Below, in pieces: positions 48,935 to 57,039 of a stretch of 64,000 nt of DNA. The stretch is from contig NZ_QUMT01000003.1 of NCBI RefSeq assembly GCF_003387155.1, forward strand, positions 434,001 to 498,000, given 5' to 3'. Made by a program: the position numbers and the translations under genes. The DNA comes from Roseateles depolymerans (GTDB taxonomy: Bacteria > Pseudomonadota > Gammaproteobacteria > Burkholderiales > Burkholderiaceae_C). The notes beneath the pieces are model-generated. The model was not told where the DNA came from and searched no databases. It saw nothing but the letters and a program-made list of their open reading frames with translations. Position 1 is the first letter of the stretch; every line of letters begins with the position of its first letter.

Positions 48935-49450
48935 ATGACACTCGCGGCACGCATTGAAACGGCAGTCAAGATTCAAAGCCTGCTGAAGGACCACGCCATT
49001 TCGGTGGACCCCGTCCGCCTGGCCTGTGACGCGGACTACGCCGCCGCCATGGAGGAGGTCTGCCAGCAGGTGGGCCAGCTGGACGAATGCCTGCGCCTGC
49101 TCAATGCCCTGGTGGACACCATCGTGCTGTCCGGCCTGCCCTCGTCAGCCGCGGTGGATGAGGATGCCCGGCTGGGGGATGTGCATCCCGAGTTCGTGGA
49201 CACCGTGTCCACCTATTCGCTGGACCTGGATGTGGACCAGGGCCCGGGCGTGGACATCGACCTGGAGCAGACCGCCATGGCCCGATCCCACCGCCGGGTG
49301 CGGACCCATTTCCAGGCGGGTCTGGACTATCTGCGCCGCGATTCCCATCCCAGCCACTTCAGCACCAGCCCGGAGCTGCTGGCCGCCTTCGTGGTGGCCT
49401 CGGCGGCCGAGGTGCTGGCCAGCGCGTTGCATCAGTCGCAGCCCTTGTAA
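48935..49450 (+). CDS. Protein of unknown function (171 aa)
   Basis: 171 residues from the ATG at 48935; an upstream in-frame start would add 18 residues. Mostly helical: ARIETAVKIQSLLKDHAISV, DAAMEEVCQ-like and LDECLRLLNALVDTI stretches, then an acidic middle (DLDVDQGPGVDIDLE) and a final helix (ELLAAFVVASAAEVLASAL). No signal or membrane segment is certain. I recognise no family. It precedes the small membrane protein by 19 bases, probably in one transcript. Confidence 0.65.
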   Translation: MTLAARIETAVKIQSLLKDHAISVDPVRLACDADYAAAMEEVCQQVGQLDECLRLLNALVDTIVLSGLPSSAAVDEDARLGDVHPEFVDTVSTYSLDLDVDQGPGVDIDLEQTAMARSHRRVRTHFQAGLDYLRRDSHPSHFSTSPELLAAFVVASAAEVLASALHQSQPL

Positions 49451-49469
49451 ACCCTCCCTGGTTGTCCCC

Positions 49470-49793
49470 ATGCAAGCCTTTCACCTGCAGCACTGGATCT
49501 TCAGCGGCTTCCTGGCCGGCGCCCTGCTGGGCAGTTTCATCAACCCGATGCGGGTGATCAACCTGGCCGCGATCTGCGGCGTGGGCGCCTTTGCAGCGAT
49601 GTGCTTCTGGCCGGACGCCTTCGGCGGCCGGGGCGCCGAGGTGTTTGGCAGCTTCGTGATGGCCGTGCCGGCCTGGGGCGGCGCGACCGCGGTGGGCGCG
49701 CTGATCAGCCATCCAACGGTGCGACAGCTGCGGCGCAAGGGCTATCTGCGCATCCGCAAGCGGGCCCGTTTCATGCAGCATCCCGACGACTGA
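49470..49793 (+). CDS. Small integral membrane protein (107 aa)
   Basis: 107 residues with three hydrophobic segments: WIFSGFLAGALLGSFI, VINLAAICGVGAFAAMCFW and VFGSFVMAVPAWGGATAVGA, and a basic C-terminus (RQLRRKGYLRIRKRARF) that predicts a cytoplasmic end. I recognise no family. Its last 23 bases overlap the end of the convergent YjjG-like gene. Confidence 0.75.
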   Translation: MQAFHLQHWIFSGFLAGALLGSFINPMRVINLAAICGVGAFAAMCFWPDAFGGRGAEVFGSFVMAVPAWGGATAVGALISHPTVRQLRRKGYLRIRKRARFMQHPDD

Positions 49794-50481
49794 GCGCCTG
49801 CAGCGCCGGAACCACCTCGTCCAGGCGACGAACCTCGCAGGACGGACGGAGGTCGGGCGTGGCGGGCGCCTGCAGCGGATTGAACCAGCAGCTGTCGATG
49901 CCGAAGCGCTGGGCGCCCAGGATGTCGGCGTCCAGCCGATCCCCAATGATGACGGTGTGGGCGCGATCGAACTGGCGGGCCTTGGCGACCGCATCCTGGA
50001 AAAAGCGCGGGTCTGGCTTGGCATGTCCGCAGGCCTCCGAGGTGGCCACGAAACGGATGAAACGGCCCAGGCCCGAGGCCTCGATGCGGCGGGTCTGGAT
50101 GCGTTCCACCCCGTTGGTGATGACGCCCACCTCCCCCACGGCGGCCAGTGCCTCGCACAGGGCCATTGCACCGTCGATGAGCACGGCCGTCCCGGCCAGC
50201 ATGTCCAGGTAGCGCTCGCTGGCCGTCTGCGCATCCAGGCCGGGTGCATGCAGCGCGAAGGTGGCCCGGAAACGCTCCACTTTCAGCGCGTCCTTGCTGA
50301 CGGCCCCCTGCTCGAACTGACGCCACAAGGACTGGTTGATGGCCTGGTAGTCTCGGTACATCGCGTCCAGCGGCGCTTCATGGCCCAGGCCCTGGAGCAT
50401 CCGCGCAAAGGCCTGGCGCTCGCTGGCCTGGAAGTCCAGCAGCGTGTCGTCCAGGTCGAGCAGGAAGAGTCGGTATTTCAT
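49771..50481 (-). CDS. yjjG: HAD-family phosphatase, YjjG-like nucleotidase
   Basis: 236 residues. HAD motif I LFLLDLDDTLLDF (two Asp), motif II in VGVITNGVERIQ, motif III Lys in CGHAKPDPRFF, motif IV in VIIGDRLDADILGA. The helical cap after motif I and the PDPRFFQDAV segment are those of the YjjG pyrimidine 5'-nucleotidase branch, which removes non-canonical nucleotides such as 5-fluoro-dUMP analogues. Cytosolic. The gene name follows subfamily resemblance only. Confidence 0.88.
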   Translation of the reverse strand: MKYRLFLLDLDDTLLDFQASERQAFARMLQGLGHEAPLDAMYRDYQAINQSLWRQFEQGAVSKDALKVERFRATFALHAPGLDAQTASERYLDMLAGTAVLIDGAMALCEALAAVGEVGVITNGVERIQTRRIEASGLGRFIRFVATSEACGHAKPDPRFFQDAVAKARQFDRAHTVIIGDRLDADILGAQRFGIDSCWFNPLQAPATPDLRPSCEVRRLDEVVPALQALSRRDAA

Positions 50482-50543
50482 GCGGGGGCCACTCTATCGC
50501 AGCGGCGACGCGAAGGGCTGCCAAGGCAGGGCAGCTCAGCTCT

Positions 50544-50560
50544 GGTCAGGTCAGGTCAGG
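50544..50560. repeat. Three tandem GGTCA pentamers
   Basis: GGTCAGGTCAGGTCAGG spans the stop codon of the membrane-anchored unknown. It is a second pentamer repeat at a gene end, like CTCAG after fdhD. Confidence 0.85.
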
Positions 50561-51257
50561 AGCACACCGCAATGCGTTCGGTGCGCACGCCGGTGTGGGC
50601 CTGCGCGGCTGTAGGCACGACCTGGCGCTTGCCCAGGTAACGCCGCACGGTGCCATCGGCCATGCGCTCTTCCTTGAGACACAGGTCCGGATTCAGGCCC
50701 AGGGCGATCTTCTCTTCCACCGATGGGCGAGGCGTGTTGGTGCGAGGGTCCTGCGTGGCCGGATTGGCCAGCGAGCCTCTGAGCACCTCCCGTCCGGGCT
50801 TCATCGCGAGGCGCTCAGGTCCGGACGTGGGCCCGTCCGGCCCCCGGGCAGCGCCGTCCAGGCCCACGGCGCCGAAGGACTGCGCGGTGTCGGCGCTGGT
50901 GCAGGAACTGGTGGCTGACGCGGCCGAGGGCGACGAGGCCCAGTCGGCCGGCTCCATCATGAAGGTGACCTGGGTGCGCAGACCGCTGGGCAGCGACGCG
51001 GGCGGCGGCGGCGCAAGCAAGGCCGATGAGGGTGTCGGGGTGGCACGGCTGGGGCTGGTCGCCGGCAGGAGGCGAAGGGTGCTGGACCGCCTTGCCGGGA
51101 AGGCCTCCGGGGTCTCCAGAGACGGCTTCACGCTGCTGGCCAGCCAGAGCAGCAACAGATGCGCCAGGGCAGCCGCGCCCAGGGCCCATCCCCGCCGGGC
51201 CGGCCGGGGCCAGGCGCCTGCAGCCACTGGGAAGGGGGAAAGAGTCAATGCGCTCAA
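50556..51257 (-). CDS. Membrane-anchored protein of unknown function
   Basis: 233 residues. One N-terminal membrane helix (WALGAAALAHLLLLWLASSV) precedes a long Pro/Ser/Ala-rich region and a short, more ordered C-terminus (SVEEKIALGLNPDLCLKEER, then MADGTVRRYLGKRQVV). The layout recalls TonB-like or inner-membrane-tethered periplasmic proteins but no TonB motif is present. I recognise no family. The stop codon lies within a short GGTCA repeat. The opposite strand is also open here; the membrane helix and conserved-looking C-terminus favour this strand. Confidence 0.6.
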   Translation of the reverse strand: MSALTLSPFPVAAGAWPRPARRGWALGAAALAHLLLLWLASSVKPSLETPEAFPARRSSTLRLLPATSPSRATPTPSSALLAPPPPASLPSGLRTQVTFMMEPADWASSPSAASATSSCTSADTAQSFGAVGLDGAARGPDGPTSGPERLAMKPGREVLRGSLANPATQDPRTNTPRPSVEEKIALGLNPDLCLKEERMADGTVRRYLGKRQVVPTAAQAHTGVRTERIAVCS

Positions 51258-51401
51258 GTGGGCTGGACTTCGCCATGCTGGATCGATCCCCTATGCTAGC
51301 GGCCACCCGCCGGCATCGGCCTTCACGCGTGTTGGGGGCAGGTAAAGGCGCTGACACGTGCGCCACTGGTGCCCACCCCCGCTCCACGGTCCCGACATGA
51401 C

Positions 51402-51896
51402 ATGAATCCCAAGCCCACTGCCGCTGCCAATGCCACTGCTGTGCCAACGGTCCTGCGCCCCGCCCTGCCCAGCGACATTGCCGCCTGCATCGACCTGCGT
51501 GGCCGCACTCGCGAGAACGCGGTGTCCGCGGCCCGGCTGGCGGAACTGGGCATCACCGAGGCGTCCTGGTCGGCGCAGGTGCGCAGCGGTGAACTGCCCG
51601 GCTTCATTGCCGTGGTTCACGACACGATGGCCGGCTACTGCTTCGGCGATGCCGTCACCGGTGAGATCGTCGTGCTGGCCCTGCTGCCGGCGCATGAAGG
51701 CCGCGGACTGGGGCGACAGTTGCTGGACCGCACCGTCGCGCATCTCGCGTCTCTGGGTCATCGCCGTCTGTTCCTGGGCTGCTCCTCCAATCCCGCGCAT
51801 CGCTCCTTCGGCTTCTACCGGCGGTTGGGCTGGACCCCCACCGGACAGCGCGACCGCCTTGGCGACGACGAACTGGAGCTGTGGCTGCCGGCCTGA
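51402..51896 (+). CDS. GNAT-family acetyltransferase
   Basis: 164 residues from the ATG at 51402. The GNAT core is present: LRPALPSDIAACIDLRGRTR, AVTGEIVVLALLPAHEGRGL with the acetyl-CoA-binding RGLGRQLL turn, and NPAHRSFGFYRRLGWTPTGQ. It transfers an acetyl group from acetyl-CoA to an unknown amine. Soluble and cytosolic. Confidence 0.9.
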   Translation: MNPKPTAAANATAVPTVLRPALPSDIAACIDLRGRTRENAVSAARLAELGITEASWSAQVRSGELPGFIAVVHDTMAGYCFGDAVTGEIVVLALLPAHEGRGLGRQLLDRTVAHLASLGHRRLFLGCSSNPAHRSFGFYRRLGWTPTGQRDRLGDDELELWLPA

Positions 51897-52045
51897 AAAA
51901 GCGCCGAAAACAGGCAAAATGCCGGCTTCACCAACAAAAAAGGCACGTCCGCCACGATGCGGAGCGCTCCAGCGGCATGTCCGGACGTCGGTCACGTCCC
52001 AGCCGCACGAGCGCCCATGTGCCGAGCAACGGGAGGATCTGGAAC

Positions 52046-52555
52046 ATGCCACACCTGGCCTGGACAACGCTGCGCCCCGCCGGCGCGATCGCGACTGCGC
52101 TGCTCGTCACCGCCCTGAGCACCGGCTGCAAGCCGACCAAGCTCAACGAGGAGATGGTGCAGGACATGATCAACACCGGCCTGAATGCCTCGGCAAATCG
52201 CAATGCCACCGTGCTGTGCGACCAGATCGCCGAAGACGCCGACATTCGTCTGGTCGTCTTCAAGTTCTCCGGCTCGGACATCCGCACCTTCAGCAAGGCG
52301 CAGTGGTGCGACTACCTGCGGGAGTCGTTCGCCCAGTCCGAGGGAACCGGCCTGTCGGTGAGCGTGCACATGAACATCCAGTCGATGACCATCGCCCCGA
52401 ACGGCAAGACCGCCGACTTCAGCGCCGACGTGGTGGAGGAAGCCGGTGTCGGAGGCCGCACCCTGATGCGCATGAACTCCAAGCACACCTACACGGTGGA
52501 GCTGCGCAAGGGCAAGCCGGTCTACACGCGGCTCAGCGCGCGCTACACCGGTTGA
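52046..52555 (+). CDS. Putative lipoprotein, unknown function
   Basis: 169 residues from the ATG at 52046 with GGGAGG nine bases upstream. The signal sequence ends in a lipobox-like LSTGC (Leu at -4 rather than -3), so lipid attachment is likely but not certain. The mature domain has two further Cys (ATVLCDQIAED and KAQWCDYLRES) that may pair, and a beta-rich C-terminal half (SVHMNIQSMTIAPNGKTADF, KHTYTVELRKGKPVY). I recognise no family. The fold suggests a small NTF2-like periplasmic domain; that is inference. Confidence 0.75.
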   Translation: MPHLAWTTLRPAGAIATALLVTALSTGCKPTKLNEEMVQDMINTGLNASANRNATVLCDQIAEDADIRLVVFKFSGSDIRTFSKAQWCDYLRESFAQSEGTGLSVSVHMNIQSMTIAPNGKTADFSADVVEEAGVGGRTLMRMNSKHTYTVELRKGKPVYTRLSARYTG

Positions 52556-52696
52556 TCACCGCTTGATCACGCGTCTTTTCCGAACGCGTTCCCTGGGCGA
52601 TCCGAGAACTTAGGGAAGCCCTGAATAACCCCTTTTCCAGCGGGCTCGCTAGACTTCCAGCTCTGGTGCGCCTGACCGCACGCCCTGGTCCGCACC

Positions 52697-53077
52697 ATGT
52701 CCGACAACGAAAGCGACGCCCCCCTGAGTGAACCCGCCCCGATGGTGGTGCTGGGCCCGTGGCGTGCGTTCCGCTCCCCGATGGGCAAGCTTCACATCGC
52801 CAGTGAACTGGGCCCCGGCACCGTGCGCATCACCTCCTCGCTCAGCGGTGTGGACCGGGTGGCGCGCATTGCCAAGACCAGCTCGGGCAATCTCTACCGA
52901 TTCGTCTGCCCGCCGGCCCAGGACCGGGTGACCTGCGACATGCTGGTGGACTATGCGGGGCGCGCCGGTCTGGCCGGCGCCACCGATGTGAGCGCCAAGC
53001 TGTGGCAGGCCATCGAAGACAAGGCCGCCGAGCTGGCGGCGCGGGCTGCGGCTCACGCCCCCGCGCCTGTTTTGTAA
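52697..53077 (+). CDS. Protein of unknown function (126 aa)
   Basis: 126 residues with a weak ribosome site. A beta-rich core (KLHIASELGPGTVRITSSLS, GNLYRFVCPPAQDRVTCDML) precedes an Ala-rich helix (KLWQAIEDKAAELAARAAAH). Two Cys. No signal. I recognise no family. It lies upstream of the LacI regulator gene by 78 bases on the same strand. Confidence 0.6.
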   Translation: MSDNESDAPLSEPAPMVVLGPWRAFRSPMGKLHIASELGPGTVRITSSLSGVDRVARIAKTSSGNLYRFVCPPAQDRVTCDMLVDYAGRAGLAGATDVSAKLWQAIEDKAAELAARAAAHAPAPVL

Positions 53078-53096
53078 ACAGCACTAAACAAGGCGC
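53078..53096. promoter_or_regulatory. AT-rich TGTTTA direct repeat before the LacI gene
   Basis: The minus strand reads TGTTTAGTGCTGTTTAC, two TGTTTA copies nine bases apart, 60 to 80 bases upstream of the LacI-family start. It is an AT-rich patch in GC-rich sequence and may be part of a promoter or autoregulatory site. It is not a clean LacI dyad. Confidence 0.3.
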
Positions 53097-53155
53097 GAGA
53101 ATCAGCGGCTTCGATTGACCGGCGCCTCACGCGCCCTGAAAAATCGGCGCCACCC

Positions 53156-54145
53156 ATGAGCTCCGTCACCATCCGCGATATTGCCAAGGCGTCCGGCCTG
53201 TCCATCGGCACGGTATCGCGCGGGCTGCGCAATCAGGGTGGCCTGTCCGACGCCACCCGGCAGATCGTGCAGGACTGGGCCGCCCGGCTGGGCTACGACC
53301 TGTCGCAGCTGCGCCGCCACCGCATCCGGCGCGTGGGCTTCCTGCTGCACAGCCAGCACAACACGCTGGCGTCCAGCCCCTTCTTCTCCTCGGTGCTGCA
53401 CGGCGCGGAATCGGTCTGCCGACGCGAGGGGCTGACGCTGTCCTTCATCGTCGCCGGCCCTACCGACCGGGTCATCGACCAGGCCCGGGTGCAGCAGCTC
53501 GATGCCTACCTCTGCGCCGGCTACTTCGAGCCGGAGATCCTGGACAGCCTGCGCCGCACCGGCAAGCCGATGGTGCTGGTGGACATGCACCGGCACGGCA
53601 TTGCCTCGGTCAATCCGGACCACCAGCACGGCAGCTTCCAGGCCACCAGCCACCTGTTGCGCAGCGGTCGGCGCCAGATCGCGGTCATCAGCGGCTCGCC
53701 CGCGCATTACAGCCTGCAGCAACGGGCGCTGGGCTACCGGCGCGCGCTGTTTGAAGCCGGCATCCAGGCCGATCCCGACCTGGAAGTGGTGGCGGCGCAT
53801 CTGGGCGATGGCGATGCCGGCGTGACCGCGGCCCTGCGCGAGCTGCTCGGCAGGCGGCGCCGGCCCGATGCGATCGTCTGCTTCAATGACAGCGCTGCGC
53901 TGGTGGCCCAGCAGCACCTGCTGGGCCAGGGCCTGCGCATGCCTCAGGACGTGGCTCTGATCGGCTTCGACGACATCCCCGCCGCCGCCCGCGCCCATCC
54001 GCCGCTGAGCACGGTGCGGGTGGACAAGGAGGCCCTGGGCGCCCAGGGCCTGGAGATGCTGCTCACCAGCCCTCCCGACGGCCCACCGCAGGAGCGGGTG
54101 CTGCCGGTGGAGCTGGTGGTGCGAGACAGCTCCAGCCCGGATTGA
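53156..54145 (+). CDS. LacI-family transcriptional regulator
   Basis: 329 residues. Helix-turn-helix VTIRDIAKASGLSIGTVSRG, hinge region (AARLGYDLSQLRR) and a binding-protein-like core (RVGFLLHSQHNTLASSPFFS, GRRQIAVISGSPAHYSLQQR, VCFNDSAALVAQQHLLGQGL, ALIGFDDIPAAARAHPPLS). It is followed by an AGE-family sugar isomerase 68 bases downstream on the same strand, which is the likely target. The ligand is probably a sugar such as mannose or its phosphate; inferred from the neighbour. Confidence 0.93.
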   Translation: MSSVTIRDIAKASGLSIGTVSRGLRNQGGLSDATRQIVQDWAARLGYDLSQLRRHRIRRVGFLLHSQHNTLASSPFFSSVLHGAESVCRREGLTLSFIVAGPTDRVIDQARVQQLDAYLCAGYFEPEILDSLRRTGKPMVLVDMHRHGIASVNPDHQHGSFQATSHLLRSGRRQIAVISGSPAHYSLQQRALGYRRALFEAGIQADPDLEVVAAHLGDGDAGVTAALRELLGRRRRPDAIVCFNDSAALVAQQHLLGQGLRMPQDVALIGFDDIPAAARAHPPLSTVRVDKEALGAQGLEMLLTSPPDGPPQERVLPVELVVRDSSSPD

Positions 54146-54213
54146 CCCGCGCCGACGCGCCGCCCTTCAACCTCCACGCTTCTTCAAGCCCTCTGACCAG
54201 GACCCGCCCCACC

Positions 54214-55452
54214 ATGTCCCATCTGCCTGACTTCCACGACCCCGAGGTGCTGCTGGCGCATGTGCGGCACACCATGGCCTTCTATCACCCGCGCTGCATC
54301 GATCCCAGCGGGGGCTTCTTCCACTTCTTCAAGGACGACGGCACCGTCTACGACGCGCATCAGCGTCATCTGGTCAGCAGCACCCGGTTTGTCTTCACCT
54401 ACGCCATGGCCTGGCGGCACTTCGGAGATCCCGCCCATCAGGCCGCCGTGAGGCATGGCGTGCGCTTCCTGCGCGAGGCCCATTTCGATGCGGTCCAAGG
54501 CGGCTACACCTGGCTGCTGGACTGGCGCCAGGGCCGCGCCACCGTGCTGGACGGCACGCGCCACGCCTACGGCATGGCCTTTGTGCTGCTGGCCTATGCG
54601 CATGCCGTCATGGCCGGCGTGGAAGAGGCGCGCCCCTGGCTGGCGGAGACCTTCGAGCTGATGGAGCGACGCTTCTTTCAGCCCGAGAGCGGCCTGTATG
54701 CCGACGAGGCCAGCGCCGACTGGCAGCAGCTCTCTCCCTATCGCGGGCAGAACGCCAACATGCATGCCTGCGAGGCGATGCTGGCCGCCTTCGACGCCAC
54801 CAAGGAAGACCGCTATCTGCAGCGCGCCGCATTGATCGCCAGCCACATCACGCGGCGCCAGGCGGAGCGATGCGGAGGCCTGATCTGGGAGCACTACAAC
54901 GCCCACTGGCAGCCGGACTGGATGTTCAACAAGCATGACCCGGCCAACCTGTTCCGCCCCTGGGGCTATCAGCCCGGTCACTTCACCGAGTGGACCAAGC
55001 TGCTGCTGCAGCTCGAATCGCATGGGCCGGCGCTGGGCCAGGATGTGAGCTGGATCCTGCCCACCGCGTCGAAGCTGTTCCAGGTGGCGGTGCGACGCGG
55101 CTGGGATGCGGAGTACGGCGGCCTGTGCTACTCACTGGCGCCCGACCTGACCGTGTGTGATGCGGACAAGTACTTCTGGGTGCAGGCGGAAAGCATGGCC
55201 GCGGCCAGCATGCTGGCCGCGCGCACCGGCGACCGCGTCTATTGGGACTGGTATGAGCGCCTGTGGGCCTACAGCTGGACCCACTTCGTGGACCATGAAC
55301 ACGGCGCCTGGTGGCGCATTCTGGACCGCCAGAACCGCAAGCTCAGCGACGAGAAGAGTCCTGCCGGCAAGGTGGACTATCACACCATGGGGGCCTGCTA
55401 CGACATCGTGAAGGTGTTGAAAGCCTTGCCTCAGACGGGCGGAGGGCGCTGA
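54214..55452 (+). CDS. AGE-family sugar isomerase/epimerase
   Basis: 412 residues from the ATG at 54214. An (alpha/alpha)6-barrel enzyme of the N-acylglucosamine 2-epimerase family: the N-terminal GGFFHFFKDDGTVYD, RFVFTYAMAWRHFGD, YRGQNANMHACEAMLAAFDA with a catalytic His, GGLIWEHYNAHWQPDW, WGYQPGHFTEWTKLLLQLES with a second catalytic His, and KYFWVQAESMAAASMLA. It resembles aldose-ketose isomerases (mannose isomerase/YihS branch) more than N-acyl epimerases. It converts mannose, glucose or a related aldose to its ketose. Cytosolic; regulated by the upstream LacI protein, by inference. Confidence 0.88.
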   Translation: MSHLPDFHDPEVLLAHVRHTMAFYHPRCIDPSGGFFHFFKDDGTVYDAHQRHLVSSTRFVFTYAMAWRHFGDPAHQAAVRHGVRFLREAHFDAVQGGYTWLLDWRQGRATVLDGTRHAYGMAFVLLAYAHAVMAGVEEARPWLAETFELMERRFFQPESGLYADEASADWQQLSPYRGQNANMHACEAMLAAFDATKEDRYLQRAALIASHITRRQAERCGGLIWEHYNAHWQPDWMFNKHDPANLFRPWGYQPGHFTEWTKLLLQLESHGPALGQDVSWILPTASKLFQVAVRRGWDAEYGGLCYSLAPDLTVCDADKYFWVQAESMAAASMLAARTGDRVYWDWYERLWAYSWTHFVDHEHGAWWRILDRQNRKLSDEKSPAGKVDYHTMGACYDIVKVLKALPQTGGGR

Positions 55453-55470
55453 AACAGGCGGGCTCGGACC

Positions 55471-55510
55471 GGCACGATCAAGGCACGGTCTGGGCACGAT
55501 CAAGGCACGG
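55471..55510. repeat. Two 18-base direct repeats
   Basis: GGCACGATCAAGGCACGG occurs at 55471-55488 and 55493-55510, with 22-base spacing, in the 69-base convergent gap between the isomerase and the binding-protein gene. Confidence 0.95.
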
Positions 55511-55521
55511 CCGGGGGCCGC

Positions 55522-56421
55522 TCAAGGCAGAAACTCCAGCCTGGGCAACCCGTCGTGCGAGTAGTCCACTCCGCCCTCCAGCGCAATCACCCGCCGGCTC
55601 TTAAGGTTGAAGCGCTGCTGTGACGGCTTGAGATGGCGCAGCAGCAGCGCCTGGGCGGACCCGTCTTTCAGGGCGCTGGTCAGGCCGGCCTGGAGTACGC
55701 CGGCGAGCGCGCGGTCCTGCTGGTGGACATAGAGGTAATGCGGCGCCGCATACTTCAGGAGGAAGCCGTCCAGCACCGCCACATCCGGTGGCGCCATCGA
55801 CAGCTCCGGCAACACCTCCAGCAGGTTGCGGCAGAACAGGTCCACCCGGCCCAGGCTCATCATGCGGAAGATGGAATCGATGCGCTGCACCTCGATCACG
55901 CGCAGCGCGTTGGCCCGGAGCACCGGGGTGTCGGCCCAGCCCTGGCCATGGGCAAAGGTGTAGCCCTGCAGGTCGCGCAAGGAGCGGATGCGACTGGCCT
56001 CCTCCTTCAACGCCACGCGTCCGAAACAGATCCGGTAGTCCGAGGCACCCAGAAACGTCGGCACCGGAATGCGCTGCAGCCGCGCGTCGTCCACCTGCCC
56101 GGCGATGTTGAGCACAAAGCCGGGCCGTTGCCCTTCCTTGAGCATCGTGATGGCCCTTGTCTTGGTCATCGGCTCGGTGGTGTCGATCTGAAGCTCGGTG
56201 CCCGGGGGCGAGCCCTTCTCCAGCGCCAGGGCGATCAGCTCGCGCACATAGCGCTCGCTCAGGTCATAAGGACCACTGGCATGGACTCGCACCTGCAGCC
56301 GGTCTGGCGCGGCATGTGCAGTGGCAGCGGCTGCAAGCAGAAGGGCCAGCAGGACGCCCAGCAAAAGGCGTGGCACAAGGCTTGGCAGCAGGCTTGGCAG
56401 CATCGGCTTGAACACTGGCAT
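55522..56421 (-). CDS. Periplasmic solute-binding-like protein
   Basis: 299 residues from the ATG at 56421; an ATG ten codons earlier and one six codons later also fit. The signal peptide (RLLLGVLLALLLAAAATAHA) is preceded by a short Leu-Pro repeat. The mature part resembles an extracellular solute-binding protein of family 3 (LRDLQGYTFAHGQGWADTPV, RIDSIFRMMSLGRVDLFCRN, SALKDGSAQALLLRHLKPSQ). No permease or ATPase is near. It may be an orphan receptor or a sensory binding protein. Family placement is moderate. Confidence 0.8.
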   Translation of the reverse strand: MPVFKPMLPSLLPSLVPRLLLGVLLALLLAAAATAHAAPDRLQVRVHASGPYDLSERYVRELIALALEKGSPPGTELQIDTTEPMTKTRAITMLKEGQRPGFVLNIAGQVDDARLQRIPVPTFLGASDYRICFGRVALKEEASRIRSLRDLQGYTFAHGQGWADTPVLRANALRVIEVQRIDSIFRMMSLGRVDLFCRNLLEVLPELSMAPPDVAVLDGFLLKYAAPHYLYVHQQDRALAGVLQAGLTSALKDGSAQALLLRHLKPSQQRFNLKSRRVIALEGGVDYSHDGLPRLEFLP

Positions 56422-56527
56422 CAGGCGATCATCGGTCAACGCAGCAGGCATTCACAGGGCTCACCGAGGGCCCTACTCGACATTTGAGAGATGATTCTCG
56501 CCTGCCAGATGCATTTCATGCACACCG

Positions 56528-56992
56528 ATGGACCGACCTTCCTTGACCCCCGAGATCGCCTTGACGCCCACCACCGTTGCGGATGGGGAGGACCTGGCCA
56601 CGCTGCGGGTCCACGCCATGCAGCAGAGCCTGGAGCGGATTGGCCGTTTCGACCCGGTGCGTGCCCGGGAGCGTTTCCTGTCCGGCTTCGATCCGGCGCA
56701 GACTTTCGTCATCGAAGCGGACGGCCAGCGTGTGGGCTTTGTGGTGCTGCGACGGGACCCGCAGGGCCTGCATCTGGACCACCTCTACCTGCATCCGTCC
56801 GCGCAGAACCGCGGCATTGGCGGGACGGTACTGGCCCGGCTGTGCAGACAGGCGGATGAAGAAGGCGCCAGCATCCGGCTGGGCGCCCTGAAACAGAGCG
56901 ACTCCAACCGGTTCTACCAGCGCCATGGGTTTGAACTCACCCACGAAGGTGAGTTCGATCTGTACTACCTGCGCCGCCCTGGCGGCCGCTGA
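56528..56992 (+). CDS. GNAT-family acetyltransferase
   Basis: 154 residues. GNAT core: ALTPTTVADGEDLATLRVHA, GQRVGFVVLRRDPQGLHLDH, LYLHPSAQNRGIGGTVLARL with the acetyl-CoA loop (QNRGIGG), and SNRFYQRHGFELTHEGEFDL. It acetylates an unknown amine in the cytosol. It is convergent with the first cellulase gene, with a GCGGCC/GGCCGC stem at its stop (about 56983-57001) that could act in termination for both. Confidence 0.9.
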   Translation: MDRPSLTPEIALTPTTVADGEDLATLRVHAMQQSLERIGRFDPVRARERFLSGFDPAQTFVIEADGQRVGFVVLRRDPQGLHLDHLYLHPSAQNRGIGGTVLARLCRQADEEGASIRLGALKQSDSNRFYQRHGFELTHEGEFDLYYLRRPGGR

Positions 56993-57039
56993 GAGGCCGC
57001 TAATAGACCGCTGACGGGCGGCAGGCAGGGTTCGCCCGC

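Noticed and set aside
52586-52640. TTAGGGAAGCCCTGAATAA-like segment reminiscent of insertion-sequence ends, with a TTCCCT/AGGGAA dyad
   Set aside because: No second end, target duplication or transposase was found. It could be a terminator or a remnant, but the evidence is too thin to annotate.
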